64,000 bases of DNA from Tessaracoccus sp. GTDB lineage: Bacteria > Actinomycetota > Actinomycetes > Propionibacteriales > Propionibacteriaceae. The translations under genes were made by a program, and so were the position numbers. A model generated the notes under the pieces. It was not told where the DNA came from. It searched no databases and saw only the letters and a list, made by a program, of their open reading frames with translations. The DNA is taken from contig NZ_JADJNP010000001.1 of assembly GCF_016714275.1 (NCBI RefSeq), positions 558,001 through 622,000 on the forward strand. Reading direction: 5' to 3'. This document shows, in pieces, positions 33,255-42,109 of the stretch. How positions within the stretch are numbered: the first letter of the stretch is position 1; the number at the start of each line of letters is the position of its first letter.

Positions 33255-34361
33255 ATGAAGTTCAAGACAGCAGCCGTCGCGGCGATCGTCGCGGCGCTCA
33301 GCCTGTCGGCCTGCGGTGGCGGCCGCGGCACCGAGCCCGCCCCCCAGCCCGGCGGCACCGGAAGCGGCGCTCCCGCGGCTGGCTTCGCCGCGGACGCGAC
33401 CATCGGCGTCGCGCTCCCCTGGCTCGGCACCCAGAACTGGAAGGAGGCCGAGGTCATGTTCAAGGATCAGCTGAGCAAGGCCGGCTTCAAGCCCCTGGTC
33501 CAGGCAGCCGACAACAAGGTCCCGCAGCAGCAGCAGCAGATCGAGTCGATGATCCAGAACGGCGCAAAGGCGATCGTCGTCGGCCCCGTCGACGGCAAGC
33601 AGCTCGGCCCGGTCCTCCAGAACGCCAAGGACGCCGGCATCCTCATCCTCGGCTACGACCGCCTGATCGAGAACACCAAGGCCATCGACGGCGTGGTGCA
33701 GTTCGGTTCGGTCCGCACCGGTGAGCTGCAGGGCCAGTCGCTCCTCGACGGCCTCAAGGAACTGAAGGGTGACGGCCCGTACAACATCGAGCTGTTCGCC
33801 GGCGGCCCCGCCGACCCGAACGCCCCGCTGTTCTTCGAGGGCGCCATGAAGGTCCTGCAGCCGAAGATCGACGACGGCACGCTCGTGATCCAGTCCGGCC
33901 AGAAGGAGTTCACCCAGGCCGCGACCCCCGACTGGGACAACGCCAAGGCTCAGTCCCGCATGGACTCGCTGCTGTCGGGCTTCTACGCTGACAAGAAGAT
34001 CGACGGTGTGCTTTCGCCCAACGACGGCATCGCCCGAGCCATCCTGACCTCTGCCCAGCAGGCCGGCCAGGACCAGCCCGTCGTGACCGGCCTCGACGCC
34101 GAGAACGAGTCGGTGAAGTGGATCTGGGAAGGCAAGCAGTACTCGACCGTCGCAAAGCCCACCGACAAGCTGGTGACCAAGACGATCGAGCTGATCCAGA
34201 CCGCGCAGAAGGGCGAGGCCCTTCCCGCCGGCGACGACACGGCCAACAATGGCCAGATCGACGTGCCGATCTTCCAGCTCGACCCGGTGGTCGTGACGAA
34301 GGCCAACATCAAGGAAGTCTTCGCCAACGATCCTGAGCGCCTCGCACTGCTCGAGGGCTGA
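33255..34361 (+). CDS. chvE: ChvE-type multiple-sugar-binding lipoprotein
   Basis: A 368-residue secreted binding protein. A signal peptide (KTAAVAAIVAALSLSAC) ends in a lipobox with the modified Cys20, followed by a Gly/Pro-rich linker up to about residue 45. The mature part begins TIGVALPWLGTQNWKEAEVMFKDQL and contains LSPNDGIARAILTSAQQ, VTGLDAENESVKWI and the C-terminal LDPVVVTKANIKEVF, characteristic of ChvE. ChvE binds several aldoses in the pyranose form. It is the last gene of the importer operon and is followed by a strong hairpin. Confidence 0.93.
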   Translation: MKFKTAAVAAIVAALSLSACGGGRGTEPAPQPGGTGSGAPAAGFAADATIGVALPWLGTQNWKEAEVMFKDQLSKAGFKPLVQAADNKVPQQQQQIESMIQNGAKAIVVGPVDGKQLGPVLQNAKDAGILILGYDRLIENTKAIDGVVQFGSVRTGELQGQSLLDGLKELKGDGPYNIELFAGGPADPNAPLFFEGAMKVLQPKIDDGTLVIQSGQKEFTQAATPDWDNAKAQSRMDSLLSGFYADKKIDGVLSPNDGIARAILTSAQQAGQDQPVVTGLDAENESVKWIWEGKQYSTVAKPTDKLVTKTIELIQTAQKGEALPAGDDTANNGQIDVPIFQLDPVVVTKANIKEVFANDPERLALLEG

Positions 34362-34375
34362 CAAAAAGCAAAAGT

Positions 34376-34403
34376 GGGGGTGTCCGGTTCGCCGGACACC
34401 CCC
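34376..34403. terminator. Terminator after chvE
   Basis: A perfect 12-bp stem, GGGGGTGTCCGG and CCGGACACCCCC, is closed by a TTCG tetraloop, 14 bp after the chvE stop. No long T run follows, as often in high-GC genomes. Confidence 0.85.
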
Positions 34404-34464
34404 ATCTGGCGCTTTCGGCCCCTTCGACTGACCCGCGCATCCCGGCCGCAGAATCGACATCACG

Positions 34465-36375
34465 ATGCAGCTCGTCTTCTCCGGCGACGAACACTCCATG
34501 AACTGGCTTCGGCCGGACTTCCCCTACGCCGAGGTCAGAATGGCCGACCCGCGCAGCGGCGCCTCGGTCACCTCGGGCCTGGTCACGACCTCCGAGAACA
34601 CTCGCGAGGGCGATGTCGTGCGCACAACGGTGACCATCAGGAACGAGGGCACGAAGCCGTACTTCTCGTCCGAGGGCGACCTCGGTATCACCCTGCCTCT
34701 CGAGGACCGCTACGACCTGACCGTCGACCAGCAGAAGCTCCGTTGTCACGCCCATGTGTTCTGCGGCGGCACCTCCAGCTACGTGTTCGCGCGTCGGATG
34801 GGCGGCGCGGCCCCGCATCTGGGCCTCGTCCTCACCGAGGGGTCGCTGGACTCCTACTCGATCGAGCGCGACCTGAGCCTCTCGAGCAACGACCGCGGCT
34901 GCCTCATCCTGCACCCCTCTTTCCTTGTCCTCGCGCCCGGCGAGGCGACGACGATCGCCTGGGCGATCTTCCCGTGCGCGGGACCGGAAGACTTCCTCGC
35001 CCAGGCCGGAACCCACACCCGCTTCGTCTCCGCCGCCTGGGACCGGCATGTGCTCTTCGCGGGCGAGTCAGCGGCGCTCGTGGTGCGGCCGTCGTTCGCT
35101 GCGCGCAGGGTCACCGCCGACGGCACGCCGCTGCAGCGCCAGCCCGACGGCTCGTTCCGGTACGAGCTCCCCGCTCCCGCCCTCGGCGCGCACACCATCA
35201 CGGTCACGGCCGACGAACAGACCGTCCGGACCAGGATCCTGGTCAAGGCCACGCTGGTGGAGCTGCTCCTGAACCGGGTCCTCTTCATCGCCCGACGGCA
35301 GCAGTACACGGGCCCGCTGCCCACGCTGGACGGCGCCTACCTGATCTACGACAACGAGACCGATCGCGTCTACTACAACCACCTCGGCGACTACAACGCC
35401 GGGCGCGAGCGCATCGGCATGGGCGTCCTCCTGGCCGGGTACCTGGCCGCGATCCAGGGCGGCGCCGTTGCGACGCCCGGCGACGACATCGTCACAGAGC
35501 TGACCGCGAGTCTCGCCCGCTTCGCTGGATTCGTCCGCCGCGAGTTCGTCGACACCGATACCGGCGAGGTGTTCGACGACGCCGGTCGCGACGGCAGCGT
35601 CCGCCGCCTCTACAACAGCCCCTGGGCCGCCACGTTCTTCCTCGCGCTCCACCGGCTGACCGGGGTCGACGCCGACCTCGATACGGCCCTGCGCGTGATC
35701 CTGCGGTTCTACGACGACGGCGGCGCGCGGTTCTACCCGATCGAGCTCCCCATCCTCGACCTCTGCGGGGCCCTCTCCCGGGCCGGGCGAGCCGCGGACC
35801 GCGACAAAGCAGAGGCCCTCTTCCTCGACCATGCCCGCCGGATCGCCGCCACCGGTTCGGCCTACCCGCCGCACGAGGTGCGCTACGAGCAGTCGATCGT
35901 CGCCCCCGCCGTCGACATTCTGCTCCAGGCCCACCTCCTCAGCGCGGATCCGGACCTCCTGGCAGCGGCCCGCGCGCAACTGCCCGCCCTCGAGCAGTTC
36001 CAGGGCATCCAGCCCGACTATCGCCTGCACGAGGTGGCCATCCGGCACTGGGACGGGTTCTGGTTCGGCAAGCGCCGGCTCTACGGCGACACGTTCCCGC
36101 ACTACTGGAGCGGGCTGAGCGGCAACGCCTTCGCGCTGTTCGCAGCCGCCACCGGCGACGAAACCTACGTGGCTCGCGCGGAGGCGTCGCTGCGCGCCGT
36201 GCTCTCCCTGATCCACGACGACGGTCGCGCGACCTGCGCCCACGTCTTCCCGCGCACGGTCAACGGCGAGCCCGCAGCGAGCGACGACCCGTTCGCCAAC
36301 GACCAGGATTGGGCGCTGGTCTTCGCCCTCCGCCACCGCGTCCGAGCTGCAAGCACAAGGCATAGTCCGTCTTAA
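34465..36375 (+). CDS. Unassigned 636-residue protein, possibly an (alpha/alpha)6 glycosidase-like enzyme
   Basis: No signal peptide or membrane segment is seen. The first about 270 residues look like beta-sandwich (GDVVRTTVTIRNEGTKPYF, SFLVLAPGEATTIAWAIFP, LGAHTITVTADEQTVRTRILVKATL). The rest is helical with repeated hairpins (GVLLAGYLAAIQGG, PWAATFFLALHRLTG, PILDLCGALSRAGRAADRDKAEALFLDHARRI, VAPAVDILLQAHLLS, WSGLSGNAFALFAAATGDETYVARAEASLRAVLSL), as in six-hairpin glycosidases and polysaccharide lyases. The catalytic residues cannot be named. It follows the ChvE operon and could process an imported oligosaccharide. ATG 34465 is used; the TAA stop is the first triplet of a long palindrome. 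Confidence 0.6.
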   Translation: MQLVFSGDEHSMNWLRPDFPYAEVRMADPRSGASVTSGLVTTSENTREGDVVRTTVTIRNEGTKPYFSSEGDLGITLPLEDRYDLTVDQQKLRCHAHVFCGGTSSYVFARRMGGAAPHLGLVLTEGSLDSYSIERDLSLSSNDRGCLILHPSFLVLAPGEATTIAWAIFPCAGPEDFLAQAGTHTRFVSAAWDRHVLFAGESAALVVRPSFAARRVTADGTPLQRQPDGSFRYELPAPALGAHTITVTADEQTVRTRILVKATLVELLLNRVLFIARRQQYTGPLPTLDGAYLIYDNETDRVYYNHLGDYNAGRERIGMGVLLAGYLAAIQGGAVATPGDDIVTELTASLARFAGFVRREFVDTDTGEVFDDAGRDGSVRRLYNSPWAATFFLALHRLTGVDADLDTALRVILRFYDDGGARFYPIELPILDLCGALSRAGRAADRDKAEALFLDHARRIAATGSAYPPHEVRYEQSIVAPAVDILLQAHLLSADPDLLAAARAQLPALEQFQGIQPDYRLHEVAIRHWDGFWFGKRRLYGDTFPHYWSGLSGNAFALFAAATGDETYVARAEASLRAVLSLIHDDGRATCAHVFPRTVNGEPAASDDPFANDQDWALVFALRHRVRAASTRHSPS

Positions 36376-36418
36376 GAGTTGGTGATTCCACCACCTCTGG
36401 TGGAATCACCAACTCTTA
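36373..36418. terminator. Perfect 21-bp-arm hairpin overlapping the stop codon
   Basis: TAAGAGTTGGTGATTCCACCA (36373-36393) and its exact reverse complement (36398-36418) enclose a CCTC loop. The first three bases are the TAA stop of the upstream gene. It is a strong bidirectional terminator for that gene and for the convergent GH31, though A/T-richer than the other terminators here. The remaining about 170 bp up to the GH31 stop show no convincing gene. Confidence 0.75.
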
Positions 36419-36610
36419 GTAGACACAGGCCGTTGACGGATCTGACCTCTACGACCGCGGGTACCCGACCGATTCAGCCTCGGCGACCCACGCGATCGGC
36501 GAACGCATCGATCACGTCCTCGGCGATCCAGACCCGGTTGCAACCGGTCGCTGCTTACCCGCATGGCCACGCACGCGGGTCGCCAACGACTCACCGACCA
36601 AAGAACCTTC

Positions 36611-38990
36611 TCAGGAGGTCGACAGGTCCAGCTCGAAGCCTGCGCCGGCGTCGTCCACCGTCAGCACGCGAGTGTTCTCGCCGTGGACGACCACCGTGAA
36701 GCGCTGGCGGGCGAAGCCCTCGAAGCCGTCGCCTGTCGTCTCCGCGCGGAGCGTCACGTCCTCGCCTGCCCTGGTCACGACGAGGCGGGTGCGCAGCCGT
36801 GCGCCGGTCGTGGCCGCGCGCGAGTGGCCGTCGTCCTCCTGAAGCTCCGAGGTGTACTTGCCGTCGACGACCGGAGGGAAGACGTGCAGCTCGATCTCCT
36901 CCGGGCGATAACCGGCGGTGGTGAGCGGCGCCGACGGCCACATCGGGATCACGGCGCCGGCGCGGGCGTAGAGGGGGATGCGGTAGAGCGGGGCGTCGGC
37001 GGAGACGAAGCGGTAGCCGTCCAGAACGTCGTCGGTGTGCCAATCGTACCAGTGGCCACGCGGCAGGTAGACCGAGCGCGCGACGGCGCCCTCCTCCAGG
37101 ACAGGCGCGACGAGCAGGTTCGGGCCGAACAGGTACTCGTCGTCGATGTCGACGACCACGCCGTCGTACTGGTCCTCGAATACCGGCGGCCGCTGGACCG
37201 GGGCTCCGGTCTCCGCAGCCTCGACGAAGGCGGTGTAGATGTAGGGCAGCAGGCGGTAGCGCAGCTCGACGGCGCTCCGGGCGATGTCGAGCACCGCGGG
37301 ACCGAACGACCAGGGGTACTGATCGCGCTGGAAGATCACGGAGTGGTTGCGGCAGAACGGCGTCAGCGCGCCGTACTGCATCCAGCGGGCGAACAGCTCG
37401 GAGGTGGTCGACTCGCCGAAACCGCCGATGTCGGCACCGACGAACGCTTGGCCGGACACGCCCACGCCGGCGGCCATTCGGGAGACTGAGGCCGAGGTGC
37501 TCCCAGTTCGAGATATTGTCGCCCATCCAGTTCGCGGCGTAGCGCTGGATGCCCGGCGAACCCGCGCGCGAGAGCACGAAGGTGCGCTCGTCGGGACGCG
37601 CCTTGAGCAACCCCTGCACGGTGCCCATCGCCATCAGCAAGGCGTACTGGTTGTGGTACCGCTCGTGCGAGGCGCGGCCCTTGTCGAACCGCATCGACAA
37701 CGGCGAGATGTCGCCGGTGGCCGGCTCGTTCATGTCGTTCCAAATGCCCGCCATGCCCGACGCGACATGCGCCGCGTTGAGCTCGCCCCACCAGGCGCGA
37801 GCCTCCTCGGTGGCGAAGTCGGGGAACGCGGTGTTCCCCGGCCAGACCTGGCCGATGTAGGTGTCGCCGCCCTCGGTGCGGCACAGCACGTCGCGCTCCC
37901 TCGCCTGGTCGAAGACCCAGTAGCCGGGCTCCGCCTTCACGCCGGGATCGATGATGCTGGTCAGGCGATATCCCCTCTCCGTGAGCCGGGCGATCATCCC
38001 CTCCGGGTCCGGGAAGACCTCGCGGTTCCAGGTGAAGACGCGGTAGCCATCCATGTACTCGATGTCGAGCCAGAGGCCGTCGCAGGGCACCTCGTCGGCC
38101 CGCAGGCGGTCCGCCAACACCTCGAAGTCCTCCTGCGTGTAGCGATGCCAGCGGCACTGGTGATAGCCCAGCGCCCACAGCGGGGGCAGCTCCATCCGTC
38201 CGGTGAGCCAGGTGTACGCCTCGAGGATGTCGCTCATCGTCGGCCCCGCGAAGACGTACTCGGTGTACTGGCCGCCGGCGAAGTGCACGCGGTACTGGTG
38301 GCCGGGCGCGAAGTCATACGTGGCGCGGTAGCCATTGTCGACGAACGACCCGCTCATGGCACCGGTGACGCCGTCGCGGTGATAGAAGAACGGGATCGAC
38401 ATGTAGTACGGGTCGAACTCTGCGCTGGTGTTGCGTGCGCGGGGGTCGTCGGCCGCGCGCCCCGCGGTGAACTCGCCTGACGCCGTCGGGTTGAGGACGT
38501 CGGTGTTCCAGAGCGTGAAGTCGCGGCCGCTCCGGTTTCCGCTGCCGGTCTTCTCCCCCAGCCCGAAGAACGAGTCGGTGGGGGTCCGACGGCGCGCGAA
38601 CGTGAACGCGTCGTTCAACGTGGCGTAGGCGGCGAACCCGCCGTCGTGCAGCGGCGCTGTTTCGAGCACCGCGCTGCCGTCCGCGCGCCGCACGCCGACG
38701 CGGAACGGGTCGAGGCCGACGTGAACGGTCAGCGCCTCGGTCACGACGCGCAGCTCGCCGTCGGACTCCTCGACGGCAAACGCGGCGCGCACATCGGTGA
38801 GGTCTGCCGAGACGGCGTGCGTCGGCGCCTCGTCGAACACACCGCCCCGGCTGACCTTGAACCGCACGATGTCGGCGCGCAGGACGTCGACTCGGAACCG
38901 CTCACCGTGCAGGTCACCGACGATGCCGGTGGGCGTCGCCGCCACGGAACCGAGTTGGGTGTAGCGGACGTAGTTGTCGTAGCTGGTCAC
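36611..38990 (-). pseudogene. GH31 alpha-glycosidase (alpha-xylosidase/alpha-glucosidase type) with a one-base frameshift
   Basis: The N-terminal 500 residues read in one frame: GH31 N-terminal beta-domain, LWALGYHQCRWHRYTQEDFEVL, Asp419 in GIWNDMNEPATG (nucleophile) and Asp491 in WMGDNISNWEHLGLSLP (acid/base). Near 37477-37478 the protein must shift to another frame to continue MAAGVGVSGQAFVGADIGGFGE through ARSVYLPRGHWYDWHTDD to the stop at 36611. Removing one T on the plus strand in CCATTCGGG joins the parts as LSLPMAAGVGVSG, the usual GH31 sequence. It is either a recent inactivating mutation or a sequencing error. It is the last gene of the fucose-type operon. Confidence 0.85.
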
Positions 38991-39052
38991 GACGGCCTCG
39001 GTCTCTTGGTCGGTGGCAGGGAGTCAGCGACACAAGCTACCGGCACGCGAGG

Positions 39053-39490
39053 TCAGTTCGTGCGAACGCCCACCGTGAGGAGCACGTTCGCGTACAGGCG
39101 CTGGTCGGCCGACTGGATGAAGACCGTCACGTCGCTCGACTTCGCCACCTCGTAGAAGTCCCAGCGCTTGATCTCAGCGAACGGTGTGCCCTCCATGGTG
39201 GCGCGGTACTCGTCGTGCGCCGGGATGCTGTCCGGGCGCTCGATGCCGACGGCGTCGTCGGCCGGGACCATGAGCGAGACCTCCTCGATCGGGATGGTCT
39301 CCTTGATCACGGCGAGGATCTGGCTCACCGTCAAAAGGCCGGGGGCCAGGTTCAGGTAAATCCGCTCGGCGGCGGGATTCACGCCGTTCATCGCCGGGTA
39401 GTTCCCGTCGCCGATCAGGATCTTGCTGCTGTGGCCGGCGCGGCCGAGCGCACCGATCAGTTCGGGGTGGAGCATGGGTCCGTGGAGCAT
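39053..39490 (-). CDS. fucU: RbsD/FucU family sugar mutarotase (L-fucose mutarotase type)
   Basis: A 145-residue cytoplasmic protein that interconverts sugar anomers. HPELIGALGRAGHSSKILIGDGNYPA is the family signature near residue 8, with the catalytic His in AGHSSKI, and the C-terminal VFIQSADQRLYANVLLTVGV carries the conserved Tyr. The closeness to L-fucose isomerase and a kinase favours FucU over RbsD. It lies between the LacI gene (79 bp upstream) and GH31 (62 bp downstream) on the same strand. Confidence 0.88.
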   Translation of the reverse strand: MLHGPMLHPELIGALGRAGHSSKILIGDGNYPAMNGVNPAAERIYLNLAPGLLTVSQILAVIKETIPIEEVSLMVPADDAVGIERPDSIPAHDEYRATMEGTPFAEIKRWDFYEVAKSSDVTVFIQSADQRLYANVLLTVGVRTN

Positions 39491-39569
39491 GCGGGTTCCT
39501 TTCTTTGTTCTCTGCGGTTCGGGGACAGTCGACTACCCGATCGGGGGAGGTGACCGTCCCGTCGGGGGC

Positions 39570-40553
39570 TCATGTCGAGGCCCTCACGACAAGGCTGGGG
39601 GTGAGAGTTGAGAGCCTGGCGGGCTCCCCCGCCAGGATCTGGCTCAGCGACGCGACGGCGAGCTCGCCGACCCGCGTGAAGTCCTGTCGTACGGTGGTGA
39701 GCGCCGGGAGGAATGCGTCGGCGCCGGAGATGTCGTCGAAGCCGACGACCTTGACGTCCTCGGGAACGCGCAGGCCGCGCTGCTGGAGGGCTGTCATGCA
39801 GCCGAGCGCCAGCTGGTCGTTGGAGGCGAAGACGGCGTCGACGTCGGCGGGAAGGTCCTTCGCGAGGGACAGCGCGGCGCGCGCGTCCCAGGAGTCTGCC
39901 TCCAGGACGAGCGGCTCGATCCCCGCCTCCGCGCAGACCTCCCGATAGCCGGCCAGGCGCAGGTGCGCGTCGACCCAGTGCAGGGGCCCTGCGACGTGCG
40001 CTATCCGTCGCGCCCCCCGCGCAACGAGGTGCCGCACCGCCTCCACGGCGCCGGCACGGTGGTCGACGGCGACGCCGGGTACCGATTCGGGCAGCTCGTG
40101 CAGGCGCCCAACCATCACCATGGGGACGCGCGCGGCGAGGCCCTTCACCCACGGCGCGGGCACCATCCGGCCGCCGATCACGATGGCGCCGTCGGCGCTG
40201 ACAGGGACGAGGCCGTCGGGGTCGAGGTCACGCACCGAACCGACGGGCGGCACCGTGGTGATGGCGTGGAACTGGAGCTTGTCCAGCTCCTGACAGATGG
40301 ACACGAAGGTCGTGGCGTGTCCGTGATACAGCGGCGTCGTGACGATCACGTGCACCTGCCCGGTGCGGTGGGCCGACAGCGAACGGGCGGCGAGGTTGGG
40401 CCGGTAGCCCAGGCGCGCGACGGCCTCCATGACGCGGGAGCGGGTGGGCTCTGCGACGACGTCGAGCCCACGCACGACGCGCGAAACGGTCTGGATGGAG
40501 ACGCCGGACGCCTCCGCGATGTCGCGGAGGTTCGCCCGCCGAGCGGCGTTCAC
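39570..40553 (-). CDS. LacI family transcriptional regulator (3)
   Basis: A 327-residue repressor. The HTH ANLRDIAEASGVSIQTVSRVVRGLDVVAEPTRSRVMEAV starts at residue 7, followed by LGYRPNLAARSLSAHRTGQVHVI and an effector domain with VDAVFASNDQLALGCMTAL and VVGFDDISGADAFLPALTTVRQDF. The GTG start at 40553 lies 7 bp after the kinase stop, with GGGGGAG in front; the longer frame from 40628 overlaps the kinase. Encoded within the fucose-type operon, it is a likely regulator of that operon. Confidence 0.9.
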   Translation of the reverse strand: MNAARRANLRDIAEASGVSIQTVSRVVRGLDVVAEPTRSRVMEAVARLGYRPNLAARSLSAHRTGQVHVIVTTPLYHGHATTFVSICQELDKLQFHAITTVPPVGSVRDLDPDGLVPVSADGAIVIGGRMVPAPWVKGLAARVPMVMVGRLHELPESVPGVAVDHRAGAVEAVRHLVARGARRIAHVAGPLHWVDAHLRLAGYREVCAEAGIEPLVLEADSWDARAALSLAKDLPADVDAVFASNDQLALGCMTALQQRGLRVPEDVKVVGFDDISGADAFLPALTTVRQDFTRVGELAVASLSQILAGEPARLSTLTPSLVVRAST

Positions 40554-40560
40554 GCGGTGC

Positions 40561-41970
40561 TCACTCCCCCGGTCCGTAGAGAACGGTGCGGGCGGTGGCG
40601 GCAATGACGTCGCCCCGATCCTGCTCATCGAGATGACCCATGATCTCCAGCTGCGCGAGGATCGACCCCAGCGCCGACGCCTCGACCGGTCCCGCGATGA
40701 CGGGGACGCCGAGCGCGTCGGCCGTCAGCTGACAGAGCAGCGCGTTGCGGGAGCCGCCGCCGACGAGGTTCAGCTGGGTCGGCGCGCTGCCGGTGAGGGC
40801 CGCGAGGTCGGCGACGCCGCGGGCATACCGGGCCGCGAACGACTCGAGCACGACGCGGACGATGTCGCCCTCGCTGAGGGAGGCGGCGTCGACACCCTGG
40901 GTCGCCAACGCGGCGGTGACCCGAGCGACCATGCCGCCGGTCTCGGCGAACTGCGGCTCGTCCGGATCGATCAGCACACCCAGCGACGGCGCGGCCTCGG
41001 CCAGGCGGATGAGCTCGACGATATCGTGCACGTTGCCTGCCGACTCCCAGTCGCGCTGGCACTCCTGCAGGATCCACAGCCCGGTGATGTTGAACAGCGG
41101 GCGCAGACCTGCATCGCCGCGGGCCTCGTTCGTGAGGCCCATCCGGTGAGCCGCCTCGCTCAGCAGCGGCTCGTCGCGCAGCACGCCGAGCACGGACCAG
41201 GAGCCGCAGCTCAGGAAATAGGACTCCCGGCTGTCGTCGCGCTGCAGGGCGTGGACGGCGCAGGCGGTGTCGTGGGCGCCGGCGCGCACGACCGTCAGCT
41301 GATCGAGGCCCTCCACGATGCAGGGGCCGACGACGTTGTGCTCGGGAGTGACCTCGCCGAACCACGACCGGGGAATCCCGAGAGCGCCCAGCACCTCGTC
41401 GGAGAACTCCCGGGCACCCGGCCGGCACAGGCCAGACGACGACGTATGGGACCGCGACCAGCCACGGACACCCGAAAGCAGGAAGGTGAAATAGTCCGGG
41501 AGCATGAGAACCTGCGCCGTCGCGGCGGCGAGGTCGGGCTCCTCGGAGAGAAGCGCGAAAAGCTGGTTCGCCGTGTTGATGGTGGCCGGGGCGATACCCG
41601 TCGCGGCCCAGGCGGCGTCGTCGCCCAGCCGGGCACGGAACGCGTCGTGCGTGCGCGCCGTGCGGAGGTCACGATAGGCGCGGCCTGGGGCGACGCGGTT
41701 GCCGTCGGCGTCGAGGAGCACATGGTCGACGCCCCAGGTGTCGACGGACACGGAGACGGCGTCGGGGAAACGGGCGACGGCGTCGCGGAGCCCCGCCGTG
41801 ACCTCGGACCAGATGAGGTCCAGGTCCCAGGCGAGGTACCCGTCGACCATCCGCGCCTGGTGTGGGAAGCGGCGCACCTCGGTCTCCACGACGCGACCGT
41901 CGGCAAAGGTGCCGGCGACGATGCGGCCGGAAGACGATCCGAGATCTACTGCCAGGGCGGTAACAGACAC
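40561..41970 (-). CDS. FGGY family carbohydrate kinase (rhamnulokinase/fuculokinase type)
   Basis: A 469-residue kinase. TALAVDLGSSSGRIVAGTF is the N-terminal phosphate-1 motif, SVSVDTWGVDHVLLD the substrate region, RAGAHDTACAV the Asp catalytic region, YFLSCGSWSVLGVL the family-specific element of rhamnulokinases, and LNLVGGGSRNALLCQLTADALGVPVIAGPVEASALGSIL the FGGY signature 2 and adenosine motif. The RhaB-like sequence is next to L-fucose isomerase, so L-fuculose or L-rhamnulose is the expected substrate. GTG 41970 is chosen for AAGGAG at proper spacing; the longer frame from 42045 passes through palindromic repeat C. Confidence 0.88.
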   Translation of the reverse strand: MSVTALAVDLGSSSGRIVAGTFADGRVVETEVRRFPHQARMVDGYLAWDLDLIWSEVTAGLRDAVARFPDAVSVSVDTWGVDHVLLDADGNRVAPGRAYRDLRTARTHDAFRARLGDDAAWAATGIAPATINTANQLFALLSEEPDLAAATAQVLMLPDYFTFLLSGVRGWSRSHTSSSGLCRPGAREFSDEVLGALGIPRSWFGEVTPEHNVVGPCIVEGLDQLTVVRAGAHDTACAVHALQRDDSRESYFLSCGSWSVLGVLRDEPLLSEAAHRMGLTNEARGDAGLRPLFNITGLWILQECQRDWESAGNVHDIVELIRLAEAAPSLGVLIDPDEPQFAETGGMVARVTAALATQGVDAASLSEGDIVRVVLESFAARYARGVADLAALTGSAPTQLNLVGGGSRNALLCQLTADALGVPVIAGPVEASALGSILAQLEIMGHLDEQDRGDVIAATARTVLYGPGE

Positions 41971-42011
41971 TCTTGCTCCTTGGAAATCAGGTCTTCCGGG
42001 CCGGTCGGCGT

Positions 42012-42080
42012 ACACAAATCTGCGCACAGCCGCAGCCGTGTGCACTACGCACAGCTGGCCACGTATAGGCAGATTTGTGT
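42012..42080. repeat. 69-bp palindromic intergenic repeat, copy C
   Basis: ACACAAATCTGC at the left end mirrors GCAGATTTGTGT at the right end, and the inner part contains further short dyads (GTGTGCAC, GCACAGCTGGC). It sits between the fucI stop and the kinase start inside an operon. The outer bases match copies A (1481-1547) and B (28005-28073). Being inside a transcription unit, it could weaken transcription or protect the upstream message. Confidence 0.72.
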
Positions 42081-42109
42081 ACGCCTCCCGGCTCCGAGGT
42101 CGGGATTGA

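Noticed and set aside
36419..36590. Possible short gene on the minus strand between the palindrome and GH31 (VWIAEDVIDAFADRV-like reading)
   Set aside because: A short helical reading exists, but without a start, ribosome-binding site or consistent frame; at most a relic.
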